From Deltaproteobacteria bacterium (GTDB taxonomy: Bacteria > Myxococcota_A > Polyangia > Polyangiales > JADZFZ01), in the NCBI GenBank assembly GCA_020854145.1, contig JADZFZ010000350.1:1-44825 (forward strand): a stretch of 44,825 nucleotides of DNA, in the 5' to 3' direction. The notes beneath the pieces are model-generated. The model worked only from the letters and a program-made list of their open reading frames with translations, did not search any database and was not told where the DNA came from. A program made the translations under genes and the position numbers. Shown here piece after piece: positions 31,419 through 40,218 of the stretch; position 1 is the first letter of the stretch, and every line of letters starts with the position of its first letter.

Positions 31419-33725
31419 TTAGGGGAGGGGCGGATGCGAACACTCCCCAGACGCGCATAACAGTCCACGCTCGCACTGTCGCTCGGTGTCGCACGGGTTT
31501 GCGACGCCGCGGCAGCGCCCACAGTCTTCCTCGCAGTTCCAGCACATGTCGTCTCCATCGCAGCCCCGATCGCCCGTTCCGCACGTCCCTCCAGACCCAT
31601 CGAGGCTGACGTCAGTACCCGTGGTGCCGGAGTCCCGAGGAATCGAGATTCCATCTGTCGTTCTGGATCCATCGGTAATGAGTCCAGAGTCGGCGGTACT
31701 CGCGTCGACCGGGGCGCCTGCGTCGAGTCCAGTCGGAGCGACGCCAGAGTCGGGCCGAACGCATGCGCCTCCGGAGCAGATCCGGCCTGCTGTGCACGCA
31801 TGACCGAGTCGCCAAGCGGAGCATCCGGTCACTTCATCTTCTATGCAGGCCTGAGGCACGCCAGACGCCGAGCACCCTTCGGTCGGCAGGGCGCACATGT
31901 TGCGGCAACACCTTCCACCACGACGGCACTGCGCTCCATGGTCGCATTCGTTGGGGCCGTCCCAGACGAGGCAGCCGGTCTCCGGATCGGCACGACAGAC
32001 AGCGTCGCGGGTCGATCCCATGCACATTCGGTCTCCCTCCATGCAGATCGTCGGGCACTCGACGCAGCGGTCGATGTCGCACCCGAACGAGCAGTCCTCA
32101 TCAATCCACTCCCCGCAGCCGTTCAACGGGTCTGACGCGGCACAAACGCGACGCACCGTCGAGGAAACGCACCAGGAAGTACCGACTAGGCATGTGCATC
32201 CGGGTGGCTCGTCGGAGGAGCATGAACCGCCGGAACATCCTCGGAAGAGGCTATCTACGGCCACGAGCGAGTCCTCCGTGATCGGGTACGGGTCCGCTGG
32301 CGGATCGCCGAGAAGTACTCCGTTCTGAAGTCCAATAATATCGTAGATGACCGCGCCGCCAAGCTGCTCCAGGGGGACACACGACAACCCGGCTGCAGCG
32401 TTCATGAGATTCTCCACGGAAGGGTGATGCGCGCCGAGTATCGAATTCGCCCCGAACGCGGGGAGAGCGAACAAGTAGCGTTGGGGATTTGGCGTGGCGG
32501 CGATGTCCAGCGCTGCAGAGGCAATTTGCCAGCGGTAGAGCGGCGGAAGGACGCTCGTCCCCCAATTGTACGCTTGAAAGACCACGAAGTCCGCGTTGCC
32601 GAAAGCAGCGAGCTGCTCCGCGTCCCAGGTCGGCATTCCCGAGACAGTGATCGCAAGGGCTTCATTCTGCCGAATTGCGATGTCGACAATATCGGCGAAG
32701 TCTCGCGGAAAGCCCGTCACGCACGTCCGGCGCGGAACACCGGCCGCGGCGCAGTGGGTGTCGCGGAGCTCGAAGTTCAGGTGTATTCCGCTCGCAGCAC
32801 CTGGTCCTGTGAGGATCGTTCCGACGGTGGCCACTAGCCGGCCGATTGCCTCCTTGCGCGACTGCCGCTCCTCATCAGGGGCAGCATAGAGGTACCGTGC
32901 AAGCCGCATCCCATAAGTCTCGCCTTCGCCATTCGCACAAGAGGTGCCGGGGGTGGCGCAGCCGTCGCCGCCGGCATTGAGCCAGGCCTCCACGTTCACC
33001 CCAAGCTCGCCGCAGCCCCCGTCCACCAGTCGCAGTTCGGCGAAGCGTTCTGCGATCTCCTCTGGCGGATACCCAAGCTCTGCGTGCAGATCCGGTTCGG
33101 TGACGATCGTTCCTGCGTTTGCGAGGAGCCGATTGAAGCCTCGCCGGCAAAGCGTACTTACGGTTTCTCTCCAGCTTGGCTCCTCGAGGTGCCCGATGGC
33201 CCAGCTGACGTAGGCGTCCTTCCGCGCCGTGAGCGAGAACTGGCGTGGCGAATCGAGACAGCCTCCCATGAAGGCTTGAAACCGGGTCAGGTGGCGGATC
33301 TCAACGGTGACTGCCCGGTCCGTAACGGCTGAGACTCGGATCGGCATCCATGATCTGGTGACATTGTCCTCATACGCAATGAAGACGACGCCTGGGTCGG
33401 GCGGCTGTTCGGAGATCCGCATCGTCAAGCTCGCGGGCAGTTGAAACCGTGAAACGCCGGTGACGTCGTAGGCTGCCGAGACAGCCGTCATCCCCTGGAC
33501 CCCCGGCGGTGCAACGCCAGGCGCAACTGGCCTGATGCTCACGGTCGCCCATCCGTCCAGCGCTTCGGGAGGCACCTCAAGCCTGATGTCTTCCCCTAGC
33601 GACACGACACCACCTTCTGGCCCTATGATACTGACGCCCCCGGGTAGGTCTGGCGCTTCCTCATGAGCGCAGGCTGACGCGACGAGTAATGCCACGATGC
33701 CGTGTCGAACGGCGCGGGTGAGCAC
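31419..33725 (-). CDS. Large lipoprotein: ZU5-like, TIM-barrel-like and cysteine-rich regions
   Basis: This is a 768-residue surface lipoprotein (signal IVALLVASACAHEE). The first domain (VSIIGPEGGVVSLGEDIRLE, then VPPEALDGWATVSIRPV) looks like a ZU5 or PKD-type beta domain. The middle ~330 residues contain GIHLNFELRD, DFVVFQAYNWG and RYLFALPAFG, motifs reminiscent of the beta-strand ends of a GH18-like TIM barrel. The C-terminal ~250 residues are cysteine arrays, then an Asp/Ser/Thr-rich linker and a final cysteine patch. Catalytic residues cannot be fixed by eye. The start may be GTG 33725 or ATG 33746. It is divergent from the HEAT lipoprotein gene. Confidence 0.7.
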   Translation of the reverse strand: MLTRAVRHGIVALLVASACAHEEAPDLPGGVSIIGPEGGVVSLGEDIRLEVPPEALDGWATVSIRPVAPGVAPPGVQGMTAVSAAYDVTGVSRFQLPASLTMRISEQPPDPGVVFIAYEDNVTRSWMPIRVSAVTDRAVTVEIRHLTRFQAFMGGCLDSPRQFSLTARKDAYVSWAIGHLEEPSWRETVSTLCRRGFNRLLANAGTIVTEPDLHAELGYPPEEIAERFAELRLVDGGCGELGVNVEAWLNAGGDGCATPGTSCANGEGETYGMRLARYLYAAPDEERQSRKEAIGRLVATVGTILTGPGAASGIHLNFELRDTHCAAAGVPRRTCVTGFPRDFADIVDIAIRQNEALAITVSGMPTWDAEQLAAFGNADFVVFQAYNWGTSVLPPLYRWQIASAALDIAATPNPQRYLFALPAFGANSILGAHHPSVENLMNAAAGLSCVPLEQLGGAVIYDIIGLQNGVLLGDPPADPYPITEDSLVAVDSLFRGCSGGSCSSDEPPGCTCLVGTSWCVSSTVRRVCAASDPLNGCGEWIDEDCSFGCDIDRCVECPTICMEGDRMCMGSTRDAVCRADPETGCLVWDGPNECDHGAQCRRGGRCCRNMCALPTEGCSASGVPQACIEDEVTGCSAWRLGHACTAGRICSGGACVRPDSGVAPTGLDAGAPVDASTADSGLITDGSRTTDGISIPRDSGTTGTDVSLDGSGGTCGTGDRGCDGDDMCWNCEEDCGRCRGVANPCDTERQCERGLLCASGECSHPPLP

Positions 33726-33760
33726 AAGGCTAATATATGCGGGCATGCCTTCAGGCGGGA

Positions 33761-34375
33761 ATGAACCGATCGCTCCCAATCGTCGTCTTGCTGCTTCTGA
33801 TCGTGTCCGTTGCCTGCGTTCAGGTGGATCGCGACTCACGAACGCGCACTCTGGAGGACGTGCTCCACGATCTACGCTGTTCGCCCCCTCCATCACGGGT
33901 TCCTTCCTGGCCAAGCGAGCTGCTGGCGATTGGCTCTCCTGCCGTCCCGGCGTTGGCGGGACTTCTCAACGATACGGATCCCGTCGTGCGGGGCCGTGCC
34001 GCCGACGTACTGCTGCTGATGGGCTCGACAGCCACGCCAGCTACCGCAGCACTGGTTCGGGCGCTCAACGACGACAATCCGAATGTCCGAGCGTCGGCGG
34101 CCAGCGCTCTTGCACACCTTGGCCCCGACCCGAGCGTTGTGGTCCCTCGCCTCCGCGCGCTGCTCGGTGACCCTGCGGCCTACGTCCGTACGGCAGCGGC
34201 AGACGCGTTGGGCGCACTTGGTCCCGGGGCATGTGCCGCGGTTTCGGATCTCGCGCTGCTCCGTCTGGACGCGGCGCCACATGTTCGCGACGCTGCCGAG
34301 CGCGCACTCCAGCGCATCGGGCCTGTGGACTGCGCGGTCAGCGAGCAGTTGCCAGCGCCATCGTCGTCCGCCTGA
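33761..34375 (+). CDS. HEAT-repeat lipoprotein
   Basis: This 204-residue protein has the signal LPIVVLLLLIVSVAC with a lipobox. From about residue 55 onward, HEAT/PBS-lyase-type repeats follow: LAIGSPAVPALAGLLNDTDP, VVRGRAADVLLLMGS, ATAALVRALNDDNPNVRASA and RLRALLGDPAAYVRTAAADA. These build a solenoid for protein binding. ATG 33761 has AGGCGGGA upstream. Its start is only 35 bp from that of the divergent lipoprotein gene, so the two share a very short promoter region that includes TAATATATGC. Confidence 0.8.
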   Translation: MNRSLPIVVLLLLIVSVACVQVDRDSRTRTLEDVLHDLRCSPPPSRVPSWPSELLAIGSPAVPALAGLLNDTDPVVRGRAADVLLLMGSTATPATAALVRALNDDNPNVRASAASALAHLGPDPSVVVPRLRALLGDPAAYVRTAAADALGALGPGACAAVSDLALLRLDAAPHVRDAAERALQRIGPVDCAVSEQLPAPSSSA

Positions 34376-34790
34376 CCGAACAGCCCGCAACGCGTCCCTC
34401 CCCTCGGCAGGAAGTATCGCGCCCTTGCGAACGTCGCATCAAGCGCGGGCGACCAGCCGCCGCAGCTTGACATTGCCGCACCACACCCCAACCGCACGTC
34501 CGAATCACGCCTTGCTTCTCGTCCGACGAGCGCGGACACACACCCGGTGCCCAGGCTGCGGAGCGGTGGCCTAGTTCTGTTGGTAGGTAGCGTTGACGCC
34601 TGCGGCGTGCGCGTTGTCGAGGTCGCGAGTGACGAGTTGGAGAGCACGACCATCGCGTCGGCGGTGTGCTCGACGACGGTGATGTTCTCGCGCAGCTCGC
34701 GGTGCGGGTCGATGAGGTTGCGGTGCTCTGTGATCGTCGCGCCCATCCCGCTGCTCGTGGGCGAGAGCAGCGTCGCGGCGCAAGCGTCGC
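34376..34790. other. Intergenic region with no supported gene
   Basis: I see no convincing gene. A minus-strand frame beginning at ATG 34746 (MGATITEHRNLIDPHRELRE and on) looks coding for about 35 codons and might continue in another frame to TAG at 34571. It could be a broken small gene, but the support is weak. No terminator or repeat is obvious. Confidence 0.4.
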
Positions 34791-35192
34791 CTACTTCTTG
34801 TCCCGCGTCGCGATGTCCAGGCCGAGTTCCACGGTTCGGAGGGCGGCGCGGAGGAGCTCGCGGTCCTTCTTGTCAGCGGCTGCCCACGCTTCGTCGAGCA
34901 GGCGGTGCGTTGCCGCTGGAGCATGTTTCTCGGAGCGACGCGCGGGGTGGAGGTGCTCGGCCAGGTCCGGCCATGTCCATTCGAGCGCCTGGAGCGCGTT
35001 GTCGAGCACGTCGAACGTGGGGCTGTGCTTGCCGGTCTCGATCTGGCGCCAGTAGCGGGCGTTGATCCCACAGCGCTCAGCTGCCGCGTCCTGGGTGAGG
35101 CCGAGCTCCTCGCGGCGGGAGCGAAGGGCGGTCGCGAGGAGGGTGCGGATGCTGGACGCGGGGCGCGGCATGCCGCGCGCGAGCATCGGCAT
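34791..35192 (-). CDS. XRE-family HTH regulator
   Basis: This 133-residue protein has a Cro/CI-type helix-turn-helix (LRSRREELGLTQDAAAERCG, then INARYWRQIETGKHSPTFDV) in the first 80 residues and a charged helical tail. The start is ATG 35192; a second ATG lies two codons in. Just upstream, two ATAKATGCCC repeats 22 bp apart probably form its operator. Another XRE gene lies on the same strand upstream. Phage-type or restriction-control regulators look like this. Confidence 0.8.
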   Translation of the reverse strand: MPMLARGMPRPASSIRTLLATALRSRREELGLTQDAAAERCGINARYWRQIETGKHSPTFDVLDNALQALEWTWPDLAEHLHPARRSEKHAPAATHRLLDEAWAAADKKDRELLRAALRTVELGLDIATRDKK

Positions 35193-35216
35193 CCGTGACC
35201 ACTCCGGTCGAGACCA

Positions 35217-35248
35217 ATAGATGCCCGCTTGACAGGGTATATATGCCC
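35217..35248. promoter_or_regulatory. Direct-repeat operator candidate
   Basis: ATAGATGCCC (35217-35226) and ATATATGCCC (35239-35248) match at 9 of 10 bases and are spaced 22 bp apart, two helical turns. They lie 25-56 bp upstream of the XRE gene at 35192 and overlap a TATATA patch that could be its promoter. Autoregulation is inferred. Confidence 0.5.
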
Positions 35249-35300
35249 GGTCACGCTTCCCAGGTCTCAGCCGTCTCCTGGCGAGCGGCTGGGTGCCCGA

Positions 35301-35666
35301 TCACCGGCGGATGAGGAGCGCCGTGACTTGCTGCAGGACGTCGAGTTGGTGAGCGTCGAGCTTGGTGAGAGAGCGCGTGAGGGCTGTTCGTCGGCGTGCG
35401 GTGCCGTGGTCGCCTTCGGCGGCGAGTTCCTGGTGGTGGAAGAGCTGGCTGGGCGGGATGTCGAGGGCGCTGGCGATGGCGCGGAGGCGGGTGAGGCTGG
35501 TGTCGACGATGCCGCGCTCGATCTCGCTGATGCGTGAGCCGGCGATGCCGGCGCGGGCGCCGAGCTGCTCTTGTTGGAGACCCCGCTCGACGCGGAGGTC
35601 GCGGATGGTCGCGCCGACCTGGCGGATGTAGTCGTCCTCAGGCTTTGCTCGGGCTTTTCGCGGCAT
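35301..35666 (-). CDS. XRE-family HTH regulator (second)
   Basis: The protein has 121 residues. The helix-turn-helix reads IRDLRVERGLQQEQLGARAG, then IAGSRISEIERGIVDTSLTR, a textbook XRE domain, followed by a helical tail with ALTRSLTKLDAHQLDVLQQV. The ATG at 35666 (MPRKARAKPEDDY) is preferred over the longer frame from 35717. It lies 108 nt upstream of the other XRE gene on the same strand. The target genes are not known. Confidence 0.8.
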   Translation of the reverse strand: MPRKARAKPEDDYIRQVGATIRDLRVERGLQQEQLGARAGIAGSRISEIERGIVDTSLTRLRAIASALDIPPSQLFHHQELAAEGDHGTARRRTALTRSLTKLDAHQLDVLQQVTALLIRR

Positions 35667-35812
35667 CGCGTTAGCGTCGCCGAGCGTTCTACCGGTTGCG
35701 GCCGGGGCTCCGGTCACGACCTATCGTGAGCTTGCCCGTGATCACTGACGGTGTATGGTGAGAACCTGGCTGGATCTGCACGATCCATCGTGTGGAGGGG
35801 GTGGAGGGGTCG

Positions 35813-36412
35813 ATGGGTACACGAATCTGCGGCGCACTCGCGGCGGTAGTGGTGCTGGCAGTGGGACTGGAAGCGGGATCGTCCTGCGCGCACGCGTGTG
35901 ACCGCGACGACCAGTGCCGGCACGGTCGCGTCTGCGTCCGCGGCGCATGTGATGCCGCGAGTGTGGGCGCGTGTTCTGGCGATGGTGACTGCGGCGGTGG
36001 CCGACGGTGCGCGATGCACGTGTGCATGCCCCAGGCTCAGGAGCCGGACGCAGAGCCCACCTTCGCCATCGCGAGCGACAAGTCGGTCGCGCTCGCCGTG
36101 ACGCTCTCCATCTTCTTTCCGGGCGCAGGGCAGCTCTACGTCGGTCGGCGTGTCGCTCCAGGCGTTGCGGGTGGCATCGCGACGGCGATCTGCGACCTCA
36201 TCTCGATCGTCGGCCTGGTCGGGTTTGCGACGGACGACCCACCGCCCACGCTGTTGTGGCTGCCCTTCGCCATCCTCTCCGTCGTCCTCCGCGTCTACGC
36301 GCCAATCGACGCCGGTGTTCAGGCGAGCGCGTACAACGACGAGCGTCGGGCACGGGTTGGCGTCAGCGCGACGGCCGAGCCCGCCGACCTCCATCTGGCG
36401 CGGCGCTGGTAG
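35813..36412 (+). CDS. Secreted cysteine-rich protein with a TM2-like membrane domain
   Basis: This 199-residue protein begins with a signal sequence (ICGALAAVVVLAVGLEAGSS), then about 50 residues of cysteine units (CDRDDQCRHGRVCVRGAC and CSGDGDCGGGRRCAMHVC). A membrane part with ALAVTLSIFFPGAGQLYVGR follows, the G-x-G-Q-x-Y-x-G-R motif of TM2-like domains, plus a second helix. GGAGGGG supports ATG 35813. It opens a run of five closely spaced genes to 40216. Confidence 0.7.
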   Translation: MGTRICGALAAVVVLAVGLEAGSSCAHACDRDDQCRHGRVCVRGACDAASVGACSGDGDCGGGRRCAMHVCMPQAQEPDAEPTFAIASDKSVALAVTLSIFFPGAGQLYVGRRVAPGVAGGIATAICDLISIVGLVGFATDDPPPTLLWLPFAILSVVLRVYAPIDAGVQASAYNDERRARVGVSATAEPADLHLARRW

Positions 36413-36426
36413 GAGCCGGCGTCTAC

Positions 36427-36924
36427 ATGGGCACGCTGCGCTGGCTTCTCGTGATGGTCCTGGTGCTCGGCTGCAAGAACACCGAGCCCACGCCCGAGCA
36501 CAGCGGGGAGACCTGCGCGCCGTGCCGCAACGATTGCGGCGAGTGCATCCCGCCACCGCCTGGCAGGGACTGCACGGTGGGGGACACGTCGTGCGCGAGC
36601 CTCCGGTCGATTCGCTCGTGTGCCCGAGATCTCGACAACTGCTGCGACGGCGTTCCCCAAGGTGGATGGAGTGCGGACGCCCCGTGCTCGTCCGGCTTGA
36701 CCTGCTTCGATGACAGCATCCCCGCGGGCGACATCGACGGCCCGCGAGCCGGGACGACGGCCATCTGTTCCCGTTCCTGCATTGCGGACGCGCAGTGCAA
36801 TGCAGGCCAGCGGTGCATCGGTCGGCGGTGGTGCGGCGTGCCGTGCGCCTCGGACCCGGACTGCCGGTCGGATCAGCATTGCGTCCCAGGTCCGGGGGGA
36901 CGAACGTGCGCCACCTCGCTGTGA
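36427..36924 (+). CDS. Cysteine-rich lipoprotein
   Basis: This 165-residue protein starts with MGTLRWLLVMVLVLGCKN, a lipoprotein signal with lipobox VLGC. The rest contains about 20 cysteines in C-x-x-x-C and C-x5-C units (CIADAQCNAGQRC, CASDPDCRSDQHC). It begins 14 nt after the TM2-like gene and overlaps the next gene by 19 nt, so it is within the five-gene operon. Function unknown; extracellular, disulfide-stabilised and probably an adhesion or binding protein. Confidence 0.75.
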   Translation: MGTLRWLLVMVLVLGCKNTEPTPEHSGETCAPCRNDCGECIPPPPGRDCTVGDTSCASLRSIRSCARDLDNCCDGVPQGGWSADAPCSSGLTCFDDSIPAGDIDGPRAGTTAICSRSCIADAQCNAGQRCIGRRWCGVPCASDPDCRSDQHCVPGPGGRTCATSL

Positions 36925-37598
36925 CGCTCGCACTCGTCGCGGCGTGCGTTCGCCCGCCGAACCCCGCGTACGCGCCCAGCACGGCACCGCCGGAGAACGT
37001 CCGCGTGCGCATCGAGCGCGGCGTGCTCGCCGAGGGCTACTGGGAGCACCGCGTCTTCATCGGCGTGCTCCGGCGCGGACAGGATCGCTACGAGGAGGCT
37101 GCGCCAGAAGTCATCGACGACAACACGCTGGAGATCGCCATCCCACCGGAGCAGCTGCAGGTCCGCCTGATCTACGAGGACCGTAACTACGTCCGCGTCG
37201 TCCGCCTCCTGCGCGACGTCGAGCTCGATGCCCACGACGACTCGTCCTTCACGTGCACTCACGCGCTGCCTGACGCGCAGCTCCGGTGCCGCGAGGAGCG
37301 TCGCGCGCCATCCGCAACGCCCGCACGGCACGACGGCTGCGCCAGCGACACGGAGTGTCCCGACGACGGCGTCTGCGAGCACGGTGCGTGCGTCCAAGCG
37401 GGCGACGGAGCCGTGCCCGAGACGGCTCCTACGAGGTCGCCCGAGGTCGAGTCCGCGGAGTGTCGGCTCAACAGCGACTGCCAAATGGGCCAGGTCTGCC
37501 GCGCCGGGCGATGCGTCGTGGAGTGTCGCGAGGATCGCGACTGTGAGCCCGGAAACCTTTGCGACGGATACGGCAGATGTGTGCCGGAGACGAGGTAG
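36906..37598 (+). CDS. Lipoprotein with beta domain and cysteine arrays
   Basis: This 230-residue protein starts at GTG 36906, overlapping the previous gene. The signal HLAVTLALVAACVRPP has a lipobox. About 100 residues of beta-rich sequence follow (VFIGVLRRGQDRYEEAAPEV, then QVRLIYEDRNYVRVVRLLRD), then cysteine units (CASDTECPDDGVCEHGAC, CREDRDCEPGNLC). The short domain at residues 30-110 may relate to the one in the last gene of this operon, whose length and placement are similar, but I could not confirm this. Confidence 0.7.
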   Translation: MRHLAVTLALVAACVRPPNPAYAPSTAPPENVRVRIERGVLAEGYWEHRVFIGVLRRGQDRYEEAAPEVIDDNTLEIAIPPEQLQVRLIYEDRNYVRVVRLLRDVELDAHDDSSFTCTHALPDAQLRCREERRAPSATPARHDGCASDTECPDDGVCEHGACVQAGDGAVPETAPTRSPEVESAECRLNSDCQMGQVCRAGRCVVECREDRDCEPGNLCDGYGRCVPETR

Positions 37599-37601
37599 CC
37601 G

Positions 37602-39869
37602 ATGCGCGCTCAACTGCTCGTCGTTCCGATCTTCGTCGCGGCGTGCTCTGCCGGCGCGGATCCGTCCGGCCGCGATGCGGCCGTGGCCGATCGTGCGGTC
37701 ATGGACGTGGGGGCCGCGCCCGATGTCGCTCCGGCTGCGGATGCTGGCGACGATTGCGATGCGGATCGCGAGTGCAACGACCACGTGGCGTGCACGGTGG
37801 ATCACTGCGCGGCCGGCGTGTGCACGCACGAGCCCTGCGAGGGCTGCTGCGGCGATGGCCTCGCGTGTCGCGTCGGAAGTGGGTGCGTTCGGGCGCCGCG
37901 GATCTGCACCCGCGACGACGACTGCGACGACGAGGTGGACTGCACGCTCGATAGCTGCGTGGACGAGACCTCGTGCGAGAACCAGCCGCAGTCGGAGCTC
38001 TGCCCGCCCGGTCAGATCTGCACGACGGCCGGATGCACGGAGCGGCCGCCGCCTTGCGTGACAGACGATGACTGCCGGACGGCGAACCGCTGCTTGCGCT
38101 TCCACTGCGAGCCCGAGTTCGGCTGCCAGCTCGACGGGGTGATCGACTGCGACGATGGGGACGCATGCACGACGGACGAGTGCGACGGGAGTGATGGGTG
38201 CGCAAACGTGCTGGTCGATGCAGACGGCGACGGGGACGTGCCCATCGAGTGTGGTGGTCACGACTGCGACGACCACGACCGGACGCGCCACGGGTCGGCT
38301 CCCGAGAGATGCGAGAACGCGGTCGACGATGACTGCGACGGCGACATCAACGAGGGATGCTGCGACACCGGTGCCATGTGCATGACCGCTTGCGGCTCGA
38401 CCGGCCAGCTCACGCTCGACGGGATGGAGTGCCCTTGCCTCCCTCCGGCGGAGGCGTGCAACGACCGCGATGACGACTGCGACGGCGACGTGGACGAGGG
38501 CTTCGACTGCCGCGCGGCCGAAACGCGGCCGTGCATGAGCGCGTGCGGCACGATGGGGATGCAGCGCTGCGAGGACTGCGCGTGGACGGACTGCACGCCG
38601 CCGGAGGAGACCTGCAACGGCGCGGACGACGACTGCGATGCCACCGCGGATGAGGACTTCGCGTGCGTCGCGGGGATGACGAGCACGTGCATGACGAGCT
38701 GCGGATCGACGGGCACGACGACGTGCTCGCCCAGCTGCACGGCTGGCGCGTGTACGCCGCCAATGGAGTCGTGCAACGGGCGCGACGACGATTGCGACGG
38801 CACATGCGACAACGGTGCGATGTGTTGCTCTGGCGCGACCGCGGACTGCGCATCGATGGGTTTCGCCTCCGGCACTGCGACCTGCGCCGCGGACTGCACG
38901 TGGAACACGACCGCGTGCGAGACCTGCGGGAACGGACGCATCGACGCGTTCGAAGAGTGCGACGGCTCGGCGCTCGGCGGTGCGACCTGCGAGTCGCGTG
39001 GCTTCGGCGGCGGCATGATCGCGTGCCGGCCGGACTGCACGCTCGACACGACGCGCTGCACACGGTGCGGCCCGTGGGGAACGCTGCGGCCGGTAGCGGA
39101 GCTCGACACGAGCGAGCAGGAAGCATCGTCGGTCGTCCGCGCTGATGGGCTGGAGATCCACTACGGCCATCGAGAGGGCACCAGCAACTGGGTAGTCCGA
39201 CGCGCTTCGCGGGCCACCCCTGACGTGAGCTTCGCCGGCATCTCCCAGGCGCTCGGGGACAACCTCGTCCCCACGGGTCTGTCGGGCGATGGTCTGGTGC
39301 TCTACCTCGACAACAACGCCGGCATCGTTGGGAGCATTGACCTCTACGTCGCGACGCGTGCGGACACGGCGAGCCCATTCGGTCCAGCGATGCTGCTCGG
39401 CGGGAGTCCCCCCGGCCTGAGCACCGACGGCATTGACGAACGCGCCCGACTGTCGCCAGACGGCCTCGTCGTCTACTGGGGCAGCGATCGTCCGGGTGGC
39501 ATGGGTGGGACGGATATCTGGCGGGCGCGGCGCGCCACGCCCGCGGGATCGTTTGGCTCGATCGAGCACGTGCCTGAGCTCAGCTCGCCCGCACCGGACT
39601 GCTGCGTGACGTTCTCGGCGGACGCGAGGACCGTGCTGTTCTCGTCCCAGCGGGGTGCCCGGGGTATGGAGATTCTCCAGGCGGACGCTGCGGGCCCGTT
39701 GGGACCGTTCGGCACGCCCGCGCTCGTGGCCGAGCTGAACTCCGATGGCAACGATCGCGACCCGTGGCTCTCGTCCGACGGCCAGACGGTCTACTTCACC
39801 TCGGACCGCGCCGGAGGTGCGGGAGCGCAGGACTTGTGGATGGCGACGCGCACGTGCCGGTCGCCGTGA
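37602..39869 (+). CDS. MopE-like repeat lipoprotein with a PD40-type propeller
   Basis: This 755-residue protein begins MRAQLLVVPIFVAACSAG (lipobox). Cysteine arrays lead into repeats of the type CNDRDDDCDGDVDEGF, CNGADDDCDATADEDF and CNGRDDDCDGTCDNG, the putative metal-binding motif of MopE-like proteins common in Myxococcota. The last ~280 residues hold beta-propeller blades with LSPDGLVVYWGSDRPGGMGG and LSSDGQTVYFTSDRAGGAGA (PD40/WD40-like). It begins 3 nt after the previous gene. Likely outer-membrane or secreted, binding Ca or Cu through the Asp-rich loops. Confidence 0.8.
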   Translation: MRAQLLVVPIFVAACSAGADPSGRDAAVADRAVMDVGAAPDVAPAADAGDDCDADRECNDHVACTVDHCAAGVCTHEPCEGCCGDGLACRVGSGCVRAPRICTRDDDCDDEVDCTLDSCVDETSCENQPQSELCPPGQICTTAGCTERPPPCVTDDDCRTANRCLRFHCEPEFGCQLDGVIDCDDGDACTTDECDGSDGCANVLVDADGDGDVPIECGGHDCDDHDRTRHGSAPERCENAVDDDCDGDINEGCCDTGAMCMTACGSTGQLTLDGMECPCLPPAEACNDRDDDCDGDVDEGFDCRAAETRPCMSACGTMGMQRCEDCAWTDCTPPEETCNGADDDCDATADEDFACVAGMTSTCMTSCGSTGTTTCSPSCTAGACTPPMESCNGRDDDCDGTCDNGAMCCSGATADCASMGFASGTATCAADCTWNTTACETCGNGRIDAFEECDGSALGGATCESRGFGGGMIACRPDCTLDTTRCTRCGPWGTLRPVAELDTSEQEASSVVRADGLEIHYGHREGTSNWVVRRASRATPDVSFAGISQALGDNLVPTGLSGDGLVLYLDNNAGIVGSIDLYVATRADTASPFGPAMLLGGSPPGLSTDGIDERARLSPDGLVVYWGSDRPGGMGGTDIWRARRATPAGSFGSIEHVPELSSPAPDCCVTFSADARTVLFSSQRGARGMEILQADAAGPLGPFGTPALVAELNSDGNDRDPWLSSDGQTVYFTSDRAGGAGAQDLWMATRTCRSP

Positions 39870-40216
39870 CCTTCGGCCGCGGAATGGTGATCGTCGCGAC
39901 CGTCGCGGCATGTGGGGCTGATCCACCGCCAACAACGGCGCGCGTTCGCTTCGAGAGCGCCGTGCCCGTCGTCGTCGGTGTTCCGGAGCGTATCGACGTG
40001 ACGCGTGTGCTCGGAACGACGCGGTTCTCCGCGGTCCTGCCGCGCGGTCGCGTCGAGCTCGTCTATCGCCGCGCGGTCTGCACGGACGGCCCGCGCTCGT
40101 CGAAGACGCTGGACGTCCATGAAGACGCGACGGTCGTGCTGACGCCGTTTCCTGCGCCGTGCTCATCCGCGATGGAGCGGCTCGGCGCCACGCAGGGCTT
40201 GCGTCTCGAGCCGTGA
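39866..40216 (+). CDS. Small lipoprotein
   Basis: This 116-residue protein starts at GTG 39866, overlapping the previous stop by 4 nt (GTGA). The N-terminus (GRGMVIVATVAACGAD) is a short lipoprotein signal. The rest is a beta-rich domain (RFESAVPVVVGVPERIDVTR, then RFSAVLPRGRVELVYRR). An alternative start is ATG 39884. It is the last gene of the secreted-protein operon and is convergent with the SEC-C gene. Confidence 0.6.
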   Translation: MTFGRGMVIVATVAACGADPPPTTARVRFESAVPVVVGVPERIDVTRVLGTTRFSAVLPRGRVELVYRRAVCTDGPRSSKTLDVHEDATVVLTPFPAPCSSAMERLGATQGLRLEP

Positions 40217-40218
40217 CC

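Noticed and set aside
34571..34746. Small minus-strand gene with a possible frameshift
   Set aside because: Only about 35 codons look protein-like, with no homologue recognised and no ribosome site.
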